Notes under the pieces: model-generated
Databases searched by the model: none
Told to the model about the DNA's origin: nothing
What the model saw: the letters and a program-made list of their open reading frames with translations, nothing else
Part shown: piece by piece, positions 20,017 to 29,120 of the stretch
Numbering within the stretch: the first letter of the stretch is position 1
How the letters are laid out: each line of letters opens with the position of its first letter
From: Hyphomonadaceae bacterium
GTDB taxonomy: Bacteria > Pseudomonadota > Alphaproteobacteria > Caulobacterales > Maricaulaceae
Length of the DNA: 64,000 nucleotides
NCBI GenBank assembly: GCA_013001295.1
Contig: JABDMW010000024.1
Location: forward strand, 49,112 to 113,111
Reading direction: 5' to 3'
Position numbers and translations under genes: made by a program

Positions 20017-21156
20017 ATGGAAGCTGCTTACGATGATATGAGCCGACAGGCAATCGAACAGGCTGACGCAGGTACAATTTTTGTGCTGGGCGTCGAATCG
20101 TCATGCGATGAGACCGCCGCGTCTGTTGTCGCTCGGGATACGGACGGTACGGTACGGGTGCTCTCGTCAATCATTGCCAGTCAACACAAAGCCCATGCCC
20201 CTTATGGCGGTGTCGTGCCGGAAATAGCCGCCCGGGCGCATATGCAAAAAATCGAAGGATTGATTGCCGATGCCATGACCCAGGCCGAAATGGACTACGC
20301 TGGCTTGAATGCGGTCGCAGCAACAGCAGGGCCCGGCTTGATCGGAGGGGTCATCACCGGATTGATGGTTGCCAAGGGTTTGTCTCTGTCGTTGAATGTT
20401 CCCTTAATAGGCGTCAATCATCTAGAGGGTCATGCATTATCGCCGCGTCTGTCAGAGCCATGCGATTTTCCTTATCTTTTATTGCTGGTGTCCGGCGGGC
20501 ATACCCAACTCCTTTCTGTTAAAGGCCTCGGCGATTATGAACGCTTGGGCAGCACGGTCGATGATGCCGCCGGGGAGGCATTTGATAAAACCGCGAAGAT
20601 CATGAGTTTAGGCTTTCCGGGAGGTCCGGCACTGGAACGAACCGCCAAGGCCGGTGATCCGAACGCGATAAAGCTGCCACGGCCTTTCGTCGGTAAGCCC
20701 CACGCTGATTTTTCATTTGCAGGCCTTAAAACTGCGTCGCGCCGGGCGTTTGATGCTTTTGAAAATCCGAGTGAACAAAACAAGGCAGATCTTGCTGCCA
20801 GTTTCCAGCTGGCCGTTACCGATGTGATCATCGACCGCACGAGAAATGCCATGGGACAGTTTCAATCGCAGGACGAGGAAAAAAGACTTGTTGTGGCTGG
20901 TGGCGTAGCGGCGAATTCATCTATTCGGGCAGGGCTTGAAGCCCTGTGCGTCGACGAGGGCTTTCAATTGTTCGCACCACCCCTTAAATATTGTACGGAC
21001 AATGCCGCTATGATTGCATTGGCAGGTGCAGAACGGTTTGCACAGGGTCAAATTGACCAACTGGATGTCAAAGCGCGTCCGCGCTGGCCGCTGGATGACG
21101 AATCAGCGTCGGTGCGCCCTGCGAGTGGATCCGGACGAAAGGGACCGAAATCTTGA
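20017..21156 (+). CDS. tsaD: tRNA N6-adenosine threonylcarbamoyltransferase
   Basis: Catalyses the last step of t6A37 synthesis on ANN-decoding tRNAs, with TsaB and TsaE. It has the ASKHA-fold [14 protein letters not shown], the metal-binding [12 protein letters not shown] and [12 protein letters not shown] motifs and [13 protein letters not shown]. The start is uncertain: ATG at 20017, TTG at 20008 and ATG at 20038 are all in frame with weak ribosome binding sites. The stop overlaps the gpsA start. Confidence 0.95.
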   Translation: MEAAYDDMSRQAIEQADAGTIFVLGVESSCDETAASVVARDTDGTVRVLSSIIASQHKAHAPYGGVVPEIAARAHMQKIEGLIADAMTQAEMDYAGLNAVAATAGPGLIGGVITGLMVAKGLSLSLNVPLIGVNHLEGHALSPRLSEPCDFPYLLLLVSGGHTQLLSVKGLGDYERLGSTVDDAAGEAFDKTAKIMSLGFPGGPALERTAKAGDPNAIKLPRPFVGKPHADFSFAGLKTASRRAFDAFENPSEQNKADLAASFQLAVTDVIIDRTRNAMGQFQSQDEEKRLVVAGGVAANSSIRAGLEALCVDEGFQLFAPPLKYCTDNAAMIALAGAERFAQGQIDQLDVKARPRWPLDDESASVRPASGSGRKGPKS

Positions 21157-22160
21157 ACAAACAATTTCAAAAATTTGGCGTGATTGGCGGCGGTGCCTGG
21201 GGCACGGCGCTCGCACAGACATTGGCGAGCGTTGGCCGTGATGTAACCTTATGGGCTTATGAGCCCGAATGTGTGGATGCGATTAATACGAAACATGAAA
21301 ACACGCTGTATTTGCCCAGCGTCAAACTGAACCCGTCGATCCACGCCACTAATGATATGGCTGATCTGGCCGATATGGACGCTGTTCTCGCCGTCGCGCC
21401 CGCCCAACATATGCGCCCGACATTGACTAATTTCGCGCCCCATGCGCGCAAAGGCGTACCTATCATCCTGTGTTCGAAAGGCATCGAATATAAAAGTCTC
21501 GGCTTTATGGCGGATGTACTCGAGGACGTTATTCCGGACGCGATGCCGGCAGTTTTGGCCGGGCCGAGTTTTGCCATTGATGTGGTCAAAGGCTTGCCGA
21601 CCGCCGTGACTTTGGCGGTCAAAGACCACGACATAGGTGAAGCTCTCGCCGACGCAATCGCTGCACCCACATTCCGGCCCTATCTGAGCGATGATTTATT
21701 GGGGGCGGAAATTGGCGGGGCTGTCAAAAACGTCCTCGCGATCGCCTGTGGCATGGTGCTCGGGCGCGAGCTCGGCAAGTCCGCCCATGCGGCCTTAATC
21801 GCGCGCGGCTTTGCTGAAATGACCAGATTGGGTGCAGCGCTTGGCGCCAAACCGGACACGCTTACCGGCATGTGCGGCCTCGGCGATCTTGTATTGACCT
21901 GCTCGTCGGAGCAATCGCGCAATATGTCCTGCGGCTTGGCTCTGGGCCAAGGCAAGACCTTGGCTGAAATCATGAGTTCACGCTCGGCTGTGACAGAAGG
22001 CGTTGCCACGGCCCCGGTCTTACAAAGACTGGCTAAAAAAGCAGGCGTGGAAATGCCGATCTGTCATGCGGTCGCATCTATACTGGATGGATCAGTAGAC
22101 GTTGATACGGCCATCGCTGGCTTACTAGGCCGCGACCGAAAAGCAGAGGGGTCAATATGA
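21153..22160 (+). CDS. gpsA: Glycerol-3-phosphate dehydrogenase [NAD(P)+]
   Basis: Reduces dihydroxyacetone phosphate to sn-glycerol 3-phosphate, the backbone of phospholipids. It has the Rossmann motif [34 protein letters not shown] and the catalytic-lysine region [13 protein letters not shown]. 335 residues is typical. The start is a TTG that overlaps the tsaD stop (TTGA), with AAAGGGA upstream. The stop overlaps the yciI start (ATGA). Confidence 0.95.
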   Translation: MNKQFQKFGVIGGGAWGTALAQTLASVGRDVTLWAYEPECVDAINTKHENTLYLPSVKLNPSIHATNDMADLADMDAVLAVAPAQHMRPTLTNFAPHARKGVPIILCSKGIEYKSLGFMADVLEDVIPDAMPAVLAGPSFAIDVVKGLPTAVTLAVKDHDIGEALADAIAAPTFRPYLSDDLLGAEIGGAVKNVLAIACGMVLGRELGKSAHAALIARGFAEMTRLGAALGAKPDTLTGMCGLGDLVLTCSSEQSRNMSCGLALGQGKTLAEIMSSRSAVTEGVATAPVLQRLAKKAGVEMPICHAVASILDGSVDVDTAIAGLLGRDRKAEGSI

Positions 22161-22447
22161 AGTTCATGATTTACAGCCAAGACAAAGAAGATGGCCTGCG
22201 GATTCGTAAAGCCAACCGTGATGCCCATCTTGCATTTTTAGGAACGAACGCTCCGGTGAAAGTCTTGTCAGCCGGGCCATGGCTCAGCGATGACGGGGAA
22301 ACCATGACGGGCAGCCTGCTGATTGTGGAAGCTGATGCGCTTGCGGACGTCAAAGAATGGTTGAAATCTGATCCGTATGTCCAGGCTGGATTGCCCGCAT
22401 CGGTGACCGTTCACCCATTTATCTGGGCAATCGGCGCGCCGGGATAG
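22157..22447 (+). CDS. YciI family protein
   Basis: A 96-residue protein with the YciI/DGPF-like ferredoxin fold pattern: [48 protein letters not shown] and [20 protein letters not shown]. The family is distantly related to dye-decolourising peroxidases, but its function is largely unknown. It is translationally coupled to gpsA (ATGA overlap), a common arrangement behind tsaD-gpsA. Confidence 0.88.
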   Translation: MKFMIYSQDKEDGLRIRKANRDAHLAFLGTNAPVKVLSAGPWLSDDGETMTGSLLIVEADALADVKEWLKSDPYVQAGLPASVTVHPFIWAIGAPG

Positions 22448-22658
22448 GAACTGCTTGCACTGTTCAACCGCATAGATTTAAGTCTCAAATAAGTCCGACC
22501 CTTAAATGGGAAGGGAGCCTGTAAGACTCGTCAATTTCAGATATCCGTCGCAAATATATTTGGACTTCATCACCTATTCATCAGGACGAAAGCCAAGAAA
22601 AGCGGCATGAGTACTTGTGGAAGCAGGGACGCTTCGTGAATACTTATGGAGAGATAAA

Positions 22659-23027
22659 ATGAATTATATTTTCAAATCGGCTATCGCAAGTGCAGCACTG
22701 ATCGGACTTAGCAATCTCGCTCATGCGGGAGAGGAAACGTTCACGACGGTTTTCCTCTACGACGCAGACGCACCGGTTGAGGAAACGCTGGCGAATTTCG
22801 AAAAGACCGCGCGTAAAGCCTGCCGGTCACAGACAAATATAAGTGCCATGCAACCCAGTTATTTGGGGCAACGGTATCTAGCCGCTTGCAGGGTGGAACT
22901 GGTCAGTGCCGCAGTTGCTGAAACTCAGAACGACGTTTTGATTTCAAACTATCAAAAACGCGACAAACCAGGTAAACGACGCGTCCAATTTGCAAGCCGG
23001 GTCAAAGTTGAATTGAAACGACTTTAG
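22659..23027 (+). CDS. UrcA-like exported protein
   Basis: A 122-residue protein with a Sec signal peptide (hydrophobic residues 6-18, likely cleavage after AHA). The mature part has two cysteines and the ACRVELVSAAVAETQ stretch that resembles the C-terminal motif of the UrcA family, small exported proteins of unknown function in alphaproteobacteria. The ATG at 22659 has GGAGAGA at good spacing, so the upstream in-frame codons are not used. The preceding 211 bases show no clear element. It is convergent with the kelch gene, 3 bases apart. Confidence 0.65.
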   Translation: MNYIFKSAIASAALIGLSNLAHAGEETFTTVFLYDADAPVEETLANFEKTARKACRSQTNISAMQPSYLGQRYLAACRVELVSAAVAETQNDVLISNYQKRDKPGKRRVQFASRVKVELKRL

Positions 23028-23030
23028 CGA

Positions 23031-24068
23031 TTAGCGGTTGATTGCGAACGTGCTGACCCGGGCGAGCACATTCTGATCCTTGCCCATGCCGCCAACCGTG
23101 ATGAACTTGTTTCTTTCAAGGTGTATGAGACCGCGATGGTCCATGGTCGGGATCGGCTTGTCCTTGAATAAAATATAGTCATCCTTGGTGATATCATAGG
23201 CCCAGACATGGGCGGACGGGGCGCTGGGCTCGTCATCGTATCCAATGCCGTTGATGTTGTAGGGGTTGTCGGACCCGCCGGCGAATACGATCATGTTCTT
23301 TACGGGCCATCCGGTGGCGGCCATGCGGTAATGGCCTTTGCCGGGCAGTTGTTTCAAGCGCCGCCATGTGATTTGAGTGGGATCATTCACATCAATGTCT
23401 CCGCGCCAGCATGCTGAGATGTCCGTGAACGAGCGTTTGGTTTCCGGCGGTACCGGTTGTTTCACTATCACACCGTCGCACACGGCTATGACATTTTCGA
23501 CGATGCCGCCCGCATGCCCAAATACAGGGGCACCCGGCCAGTCTGTCGCTGGTTCCCATGCGTCAGTTTGCGTATCGTAGAGCTGCACATTAACGACATT
23601 GCCATCCTTGTGCCAGCCCGACACCAGATAGATGAACCGGTCTTTGTAAACCAGCGAGACTGTGTCATCGACCGGCATCGGCATGTCAGATTTTCGTTGG
23701 TACCTTCCGAGCTTGACATTATAGGCAAACACTTCCGGCGTTGACGTTTCGCTTCCATCTTCGGCAACGCTATAACCCCCGAAAATATATATAATGTCTC
23801 CGACAGTCTTGGCGGTCGCGGCGAGACGTCCGACCTTATCAGGCAGGGGAGAAATGACTTCGCATGTCTGGGAAGTCAGGTCGCAGGCAAATGCATCTGC
23901 GCTGACATCATGATGGGTTTTGCCCGCTTTGAGCCCGGCAAAACTGTAAACTGTTTCGGTGGGTGCGTGATAGGCCACGGCATTATTGCTGATCGCGAAG
24001 GGAGTTCTCAGTTCTTTGTCGGCGCAGGCTGTCAGCGTCAATACCGCACATGCCAATAATGCGCGCAT
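23031..24068 (-). CDS. Kelch-repeat lipoprotein
   Basis: A 345-residue protein with a lipoprotein signal (VLTLTAC, lipidated Cys at 15). It has several kelch-type beta-propeller blades: VYSFAGLKAG, IIYIFGGYSV, FIYLVSGWHKDG, IVFAGGSDNPYN and KFITVGGMGKD. Such propellers bind proteins or glycans, and some are catalytic; no enzymatic residues can be assigned. It is the last gene of a compact reverse-strand block of envelope proteins and starts one base after the TerB-like gene. Confidence 0.8.
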   Translation of the reverse strand: MRALLACAVLTLTACADKELRTPFAISNNAVAYHAPTETVYSFAGLKAGKTHHDVSADAFACDLTSQTCEVISPLPDKVGRLAATAKTVGDIIYIFGGYSVAEDGSETSTPEVFAYNVKLGRYQRKSDMPMPVDDTVSLVYKDRFIYLVSGWHKDGNVVNVQLYDTQTDAWEPATDWPGAPVFGHAGGIVENVIAVCDGVIVKQPVPPETKRSFTDISACWRGDIDVNDPTQITWRRLKQLPGKGHYRMAATGWPVKNMIVFAGGSDNPYNINGIGYDDEPSAPSAHVWAYDITKDDYILFKDKPIPTMDHRGLIHLERNKFITVGGMGKDQNVLARVSTFAINR

Positions 24069-24069
24069 C

Positions 24070-24609
24070 TTAGACGGCTAACCCTGTACGTTCACGAAAT
24101 TTATCAATGAATGCCCGTTGTGCCGGTGTTGTATCCCCGTCTGCGTGAGACACTTTTCTCAGCATATCGCTTAAGTCCTCGGCTTCGGCGTGATTGACGC
24201 TATCGCGCAAAATGTTGGACATCGGTAGGAGCGCTGTTTCCGGCTGGACGAGATCCTGGGCAGACCAACGCATTTGTGTCAGTAACTCGTCTGCTTCCCG
24301 TCCAGAAATTTTCATATAGGATTGTAATATTCCGACGATCTTTTCAATCGACGCATCGCTGATGTTTCCGGTGTTTTGTTGTGCATATTTCGAGAGTCGG
24401 GCAACACACACCAAAAGAATGGTTGCCGCTTCACGGGGATCGTCAATAAGATCAATGCCGCGTTTGGCCGCTTTTTTGCGAAACCGATTGCGTCTCGGCA
24501 TATTGGCCAGCCCTTGTGCCATGTCGGCGACATCCTGCGCGCCGCGTGCCGCACGTGAAATCCACCAAATGGCCGTGGCGACGGCAATCAACAATCCGAT
24601 AAAATGCAT
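24070..24609 (-). CDS. Membrane-anchored TerB-like helical protein
   Basis: A 179-residue protein with an N-terminal membrane segment (residues 3-18), a basic stretch (38-50) and an all-helical domain. The helical pattern and DMLRKVSHADGDTTPAQRAFIDKFRERTGL resemble TerB/DjlA-type domains, where the acidic stretch binds metal. This similarity is by eye only. It sits between the extensin-like and kelch genes, 1 base from the latter. Function unknown. Confidence 0.6.
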   Translation of the reverse strand: MHFIGLLIAVATAIWWISRAARGAQDVADMAQGLANMPRRNRFRKKAAKRGIDLIDDPREAATILLVCVARLSKYAQQNTGNISDASIEKIVGILQSYMKISGREADELLTQMRWSAQDLVQPETALLPMSNILRDSVNHAEAEDLSDMLRKVSHADGDTTPAQRAFIDKFRERTGLAV

Positions 24610-24641
24610 AACTCCCCCTTGGGGTGTAGTTTATGTAAGTT

Positions 24642-25379
24642 TCAACGGCAAGACAAGGTCGGGCCTTGGTCAAGGTGAAAATGGTCTTTATGGGCTTCGT
24701 TAAAATCGGGGCTTAGGACAACCCGAAACACCCGGCACGCCGATCCGCGCGCCTTGCGCAAAAATCGCGCGCGGGCTTTGCTTTCATTGGTCAATCCTTG
24801 ATCCCAATCTTTCAAGACGGATATGACGCGGCCATCATCCAGTTGAAATCCCATAATGTCCCAGGCATTGGCAAAAGCATGTTCCGACCAGGCGCCCGAC
24901 CCATTGCCGCGCTGACGGCGACAGGAATAGGTCCCGGCATGATGCACGGATTTCAGACCGCTGCCGAGCAGCTTTTGCGCCGATTTATCGACCTCTTGTA
25001 ACCAGATATACCCAGCCAAAGTCACCGAGCATTGCGCGGTCACTTCGCGCGGGCGAAAGGACACTTCTGCTGCCTGGGTCATAGTTGCTGCGACGTCCCA
25101 TCCGCACGGGTCTTTTGGACGTTTCGGGTCGGCCTGTTTAAATTCAAGCGCGTTCGCTGTGCCAAGTTTGTTCATGCAGTAATCACCCGGCATAAGACTG
25201 GCAAAGGTCACTTTCGTACCGGTGGCCAAACCAATGTCCGCGTCCAGATCAAGCGGTCGGGTAAAGGCATGTCGAGGCGGCGCAAAGAAATGCATGATGA
25301 CGAAAACGACAAGCACCCCAATTAATATGGCACCTTTGTTGCGTTTTAGTTTCCGTATATGTCGTCTGACCCAGCGCAC
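24642..25379 (-). CDS. Extensin-like domain protein
   Basis: A 245-residue protein with an N-terminal membrane segment (about 17-33) and a periplasmic extensin-like C-terminal domain, recognisable from YCMNKLGTANALEF, CSVTLAGYIWLQEVD, SVHHAGTYSCRR, SEHAFANAWDIMGF and HKDHFHLD. The conserved His, Asp and Cys residues (SEHA...D, DHFH) suggest a metal-dependent, DD-carboxypeptidase-like fold acting on cell wall, which is inference. The start is a GTG at 25379 without a clear ribosome binding site. Confidence 0.85.
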   Translation of the reverse strand: MRWVRRHIRKLKRNKGAILIGVLVVFVIMHFFAPPRHAFTRPLDLDADIGLATGTKVTFASLMPGDYCMNKLGTANALEFKQADPKRPKDPCGWDVAATMTQAAEVSFRPREVTAQCSVTLAGYIWLQEVDKSAQKLLGSGLKSVHHAGTYSCRRQRGNGSGAWSEHAFANAWDIMGFQLDDGRVISVLKDWDQGLTNESKARARFLRKARGSACRVFRVVLSPDFNEAHKDHFHLDQGPTLSCR

Positions 25380-25406
25380 AATGATTAGGGATATAGATGA
25401 GTTTCG

Positions 25407-26216
25407 CTAATTCACCAAGCAAATCACTTGGGTCACGCGGCGGGTGCGGCGGTATTTGTCGGCTTCCCGCCCATAGTTTTCCATATTGATCGGGTCAGGT
25501 TTGGGTTCGGATTGCATTGGTTCGAGAATATTGGAGAGCGACATAGGTGCCACCGTATATATCCGGCCGCGGCGCGGGCTTTCAGCGGCAACAATGCCGA
25601 TAACTTCACCGTCCGTATCAAATACCGGGCCACCAGAAATTCCGCCGAGCGAGCCTTTCAGTCCCGATGTCCGGCCAATTTCCGCCCAGGCCAGGATTGT
25701 TTCTTCTGATTTATACCGTCCGCGCACCAGCATGCGGTGACGCCCTAAAAGTTTACCGGCGACTTCACCCGGTTGGCCTTGCGGAAATCCAATAAAGAAT
25801 CCACGTTCTCCGACCTGTCGTTTGGTTTGAAAATCCCGGGCCAGCGGCGGGCGTTTCCAATCACTGGCAATGAGAGCTGTGTCGGTTGCGCGAGAAACCT
25901 GCGCACTGTCGGTCTTGACATATTTGTTCGCGCCCACCCGCAGTCCCACCTGGTCACATCCATCAACAACATGGCGGGCAGTTAACCAGGTACCGATGCG
26001 ATTAATGGCGAAGGCCGTTCCAACTCCCGATTTTGGTTTCTCGATTTCGACAATAACAGATGGATCAGTAGGGCGGGCATTGGGCAGGGCAGGACCGAGC
26101 TCAGGGGGCGGCAAAGGGGCGTCGCGTCGCGCCGACCGGCTATTGGCACTCGTGAGAATAAAGCTCAGCAGAAAACTGTAAATCAGCCAATCTGGAATAC
26201 GTCGCAGGAATCGCAT
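25407..26216 (-). CDS. Trypsin-like serine protease, exported
   Basis: A 269-residue protein with an N-terminal hydrophobic signal or anchor (about 10-25) and a chymotrypsin-fold domain. The triad is visible as His in LTARHVVDGC, Asp in ATDTALIAS and Ser in GGISGGPVFD; the residue before Ser is Ile rather than Asp or Asn. A Pro/Arg-rich linker (28-50) precedes the domain. There is no PDZ domain, unlike DegP. It abuts the DUF350 gene and precedes the extensin-like gene. Confidence 0.85.
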   Translation of the reverse strand: MRFLRRIPDWLIYSFLLSFILTSANSRSARRDAPLPPPELGPALPNARPTDPSVIVEIEKPKSGVGTAFAINRIGTWLTARHVVDGCDQVGLRVGANKYVKTDSAQVSRATDTALIASDWKRPPLARDFQTKRQVGERGFFIGFPQGQPGEVAGKLLGRHRMLVRGRYKSEETILAWAEIGRTSGLKGSLGGISGGPVFDTDGEVIGIVAAESPRRGRIYTVAPMSLSNILEPMQSEPKPDPINMENYGREADKYRRTRRVTQVICLVN

Positions 26217-26630
26217 TTATCCGGCGATCGCCACCGCAAGAATGATAGACCCTGCAAGTTTAAAAGAGGCAAGCACGGTTGCAGCCGGCACTTCGCCTTC
26301 TTCAATCCGTTTGGGAAGACCGCTTAAAACCATATCGGTCAGGCGAAATAAAAACAGCTGCAGCAATATGCTGACGCTTCCCCAAACCAGCACGTCAATG
26401 AGGCTGATCTTGTAGATCAAACACGCGGCCAAAGGCAGTGCTAGTCCGATAACAAGTCCACTGAAGGAAATCGCAGCCGCCATATTACCGTCCTGAATGA
26501 GTTCGATTTCTTTGTGCGGTGTCAGCTTCACGTACACGATCAATCCGATCAGATAAATCGTCGTCACAAGCAGGAGGTAAAAGATCAGGTATGGAAACCC
26601 GCTGGCAAGGCTTTCAAGCGATGGATGCAT
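26217..26630 (-). CDS. DUF350 inner-membrane protein
   Basis: A 137-residue protein with four predicted membrane helices (about 13-33, 52-75, 80-103, 115-136) and the DUF350 core GNMAAAISFSGLVIGLALPLA. The function of the family is unknown. The ATG at 26630 has AGAGAG upstream; the longer frame to 26687 lacks support. Its stop codon abuts the protease start. It is the first gene of the five-gene envelope block. Confidence 0.82.
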   Translation of the reverse strand: MHPSLESLASGFPYLIFYLLLVTTIYLIGLIVYVKLTPHKEIELIQDGNMAAAISFSGLVIGLALPLAACLIYKISLIDVLVWGSVSILLQLFLFRLTDMVLSGLPKRIEEGEVPAATVLASFKLAGSIILAVAIAG

Positions 26631-26713
26631 GGTTGGCTCTCTGTTATTATTATTGTCCCACCCGATTATTAATGACGAGGGCGGCAAAAAATATCAAGTG
26701 AATTCTAGGGCGT

Positions 26714-27889
26714 TTAAGGGTTGGTGTCGGCACTTGCATGTTCCAGTTTGCGACGTTCACTCGCACGCATTTTTTCACTTTCTGACCTCAATTGACCACA
26801 AGCAGCGAGAATATCCCGACCACGCGGGGTCCGAATTGGCGACGCATACCCGGCCGCATTGATTTTGTCGGCAAATGTTTCGATGGTTTCCCAGTCCGAG
26901 CATTCATAAGGCGACCCGGGCCAGGGATTAAACGGGATAAGGTTGACCTTGGCCGGAATGCCTTTGAGCAGATTGATCAATTGTTTTGCGTGTTTCGGGC
27001 TGTCATTAATGCCCTTGAGCATCACATACTCAAACGTAATACGTTTGGAGTTCGAAAGCCCGGGATAGGCGCGACAGGCGGCCATTAAATCTTTTAGAGG
27101 GTATTTCTTGTTGATCGGCATGATCTGCGTGCGCAATTCATCATTGGCCGCGTGTAATGAAATGGCCAGCATCGCTTGGGTTTGCTGACCGGCTTTGACA
27201 ATTTCAGGTACAACGCCGGACGTGGAGAGCGTAATCCGGCGGCGGCCAAAGCTTAATCCTTCTCGGTCACAAATAATATCAACCGCTTTTGCGACTTCTT
27301 CCGTGTTATAAAGCGGTTCTCCCATGCCCATAAAGACAATATTGGTCAGCTTTCGCTCAACCGAAGAGCTCGGCCATTCGTTCAGATCATCGCGGGCCAC
27401 CATAACCTGTAATGCTATTTCCCGGGCCGTCAGATTACGGACCAGTTTCTGGGTTCCGGTATGACAGAATTTACAAGTGAGTGTGCATCCGACTTGTGAA
27501 GATACACACAAGGCGCCGGTTTTGGAGACGGCAGGGATAAATACACTTTCCACTTCAATGCCGGGCGCCATCCGGATGAGATATTTACGCGTGCCATCAA
27601 CGCTGACTTGACGCTCGATCAGCTCAGGTCGCTCAAGCGAAAACTTTTCAGATAAGGACTTGCGTAAAGGCTTGGCGATATTGGTCATTGCTTCCCAATC
27701 GGTCACACCGTAATTGTAGATCCAGTGAAAGATCTGCTTGGAACGCATACGCACCTTTTTGGGATCGATGCCGAATTCAATTAACGCGTCAGCCAGTTCT
27801 TTACGGCCCAACCCGGCAAGCAAAATCCGGTCGTCACGCGATTGCTCGCGCACATTCAAGGCTTCATTATTTAAAATAGGTGTGGCCAT
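26714..27889 (-). CDS. rlmN: Dual-specificity 23S rRNA/tRNA adenine-C2 methyltransferase RlmN
   Basis: Radical SAM enzyme that methylates A2503 of 23S rRNA and A37 of some tRNAs. The CxxxCxxC cluster motif is in [14 protein letters not shown], with [24 protein letters not shown] and [15 protein letters not shown]. The second catalytic cysteine is near the C-terminus in ILAACGQLR. 391 residues is usual. Confidence 0.97.
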   Translation of the reverse strand: MATPILNNEALNVREQSRDDRILLAGLGRKELADALIEFGIDPKKVRMRSKQIFHWIYNYGVTDWEAMTNIAKPLRKSLSEKFSLERPELIERQVSVDGTRKYLIRMAPGIEVESVFIPAVSKTGALCVSSQVGCTLTCKFCHTGTQKLVRNLTAREIALQVMVARDDLNEWPSSSVERKLTNIVFMGMGEPLYNTEEVAKAVDIICDREGLSFGRRRITLSTSGVVPEIVKAGQQTQAMLAISLHAANDELRTQIMPINKKYPLKDLMAACRAYPGLSNSKRITFEYVMLKGINDSPKHAKQLINLLKGIPAKVNLIPFNPWPGSPYECSDWETIETFADKINAAGYASPIRTPRGRDILAACGQLRSESEKMRASERRKLEHASADTNP

Positions 27890-27972
27890 TGCGGTCTCAG
27901 TTTAATCGGTGCGCGCTGATAGCACACTTAAACCCTAAAAGGAAAGCGCCGGATTCACAGTGGATTTGTCAA

Positions 27973-28497
27973 TTACTGGCAGACGGCTTTTGCTTTTTTG
28001 AGTGCGGCTGTCACGCCTTTTAAGGAAAATTCGTAGCTTGTTTGCGTCCCACGCTTTGACATGGCATCCACACGCATTCTAGCGCCTTTTCGCATGGATT
28101 GAACGAGTTTTTTCTCGTCCGTCTCGCTTTCGATAAAAGCTTCATTATCGGCGGCAAACATTGGAATTTTGTTGCGGTCGATACGTGCCGACGGCGGGAC
28201 TTCTGCCTTAAGCGGATATCCGGTCAAAAGACTCGGTTGTTCCTGGGCTACCCCGGATTTCCAGTTGGCGACCATAAAATAGATATCGCCATGCCGGACC
28301 GATGTCGGCGTTTTGGTCGACGGTTTGGCAAGCACATAACAGATTTTATCGCCACCTTCACTACGTGAATAAACCGTCCAGTCGGTAAAGACACCTTCGA
28401 GATTGGCACCGGTTGCCGCCTGTGCGAGCGCAGGTGTTCCGACGACGGATGTCAAGACCAATCCTGATGCCAGGAGGAGTGTGTGTGTGAATTTCAT
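27973..28497 (-). CDS. Invasion associated locus B (IalB) family protein
   Basis: A 174-residue exported protein with a clear signal peptide (cleavage near ALAQA at about 25) and the IalB core: FTDWTVYSRSEGGDKICYVLAKP and ATPTSVRHGDIYFMV-like strings. Named from Bartonella, the family is common in non-pathogenic alphaproteobacteria and its molecular role is unknown. ATG has AGGTAG upstream. Single gene with about 90 bases on either side. Confidence 0.88.
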   Translation of the reverse strand: MKFTHTLLLASGLVLTSVVGTPALAQAATGANLEGVFTDWTVYSRSEGGDKICYVLAKPSTKTPTSVRHGDIYFMVANWKSGVAQEQPSLLTGYPLKAEVPPSARIDRNKIPMFAADNEAFIESETDEKKLVQSMRKGARMRVDAMSKRGTQTSYEFSLKGVTAALKKAKAVCQ

Positions 28498-28593
28498 TTT
28501 TCTACCTATTGATCAGCCCAACAAATGGCAAAACCATCAATCCCTATACTCAAGCGTTTTATCGTTAAGGTCTGGTTAAGAATAGGGATTTTG

Positions 28594-29118
28594 TCAGTCT
28601 TTGCGCAGCTTCAATCGTTTCCAGTCTTCCAGAGCAGCTAAATCAGGCCCGCCGGGCATGAGCGGGCGTTCCGGGTAGCCGCCCAAACAAAGTGTTCTAT
28701 CATACAAGGTGAGGGCGGCCGCCAGGCTGACATTGATGCAGAACTTGGTCGGAATTTTGACCAAATGCGTACATTTGGCTTGCATATCCGCCGATAAAGA
28801 TCCTTTTTCGGGACCCAATATATAAGCACAGGCCTGAGGGTGGCGAAAACTCGGTAAATCAACAGATTGGTCGCACAGTTCAACACCAACAAGCGTGCAC
28901 CCGACAGGCAGGCGCACTTCGTCCACATTGTCCCATTGATACAGCGGCAGGTGGGAAAATGATTTTGACGTATCTGTTTCGTTAACGAGATTGGCTTTAT
29001 GATGGGCACTGACGGTAAACACGAAACTTGATCCAAACGCGTGCGCAGTGCGCATGACGGCGCCTAAATTCTGCGCCTTTGAAATGCCCTGAACGCCAAT
29101 CCCGAAATACCCCCGCAT
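28594..29118 (-). CDS. RNA methyltransferase, TrmH/SpoU (SPOUT) family
   Basis: A 174-residue SPOUT-fold methyltransferase without an extra RNA-binding domain. The three motifs are present: GISKAQNLGAVMRTAHAFG, AYILGPEKGSLS and IPTKFCINVSLAAALTLYD. The target RNA cannot be read. It starts 2 bases after the LplT-like MFS gene stop with GGAGAG upstream, so it is the last gene of the tetR operon. Confidence 0.88.
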   Translation of the reverse strand: MRGYFGIGVQGISKAQNLGAVMRTAHAFGSSFVFTVSAHHKANLVNETDTSKSFSHLPLYQWDNVDEVRLPVGCTLVGVELCDQSVDLPSFRHPQACAYILGPEKGSLSADMQAKCTHLVKIPTKFCINVSLAAALTLYDRTLCLGGYPERPLMPGGPDLAALEDWKRLKLRKD

Positions 29119-29120
29119 AC

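Noticed and set aside
22590..22640. GAAGC/GCTTC hairpin upstream of the UrcA-like gene
   Set aside because: Only five clean base pairs without a T-run; outer pairing has mismatches, so it is not better than chance.
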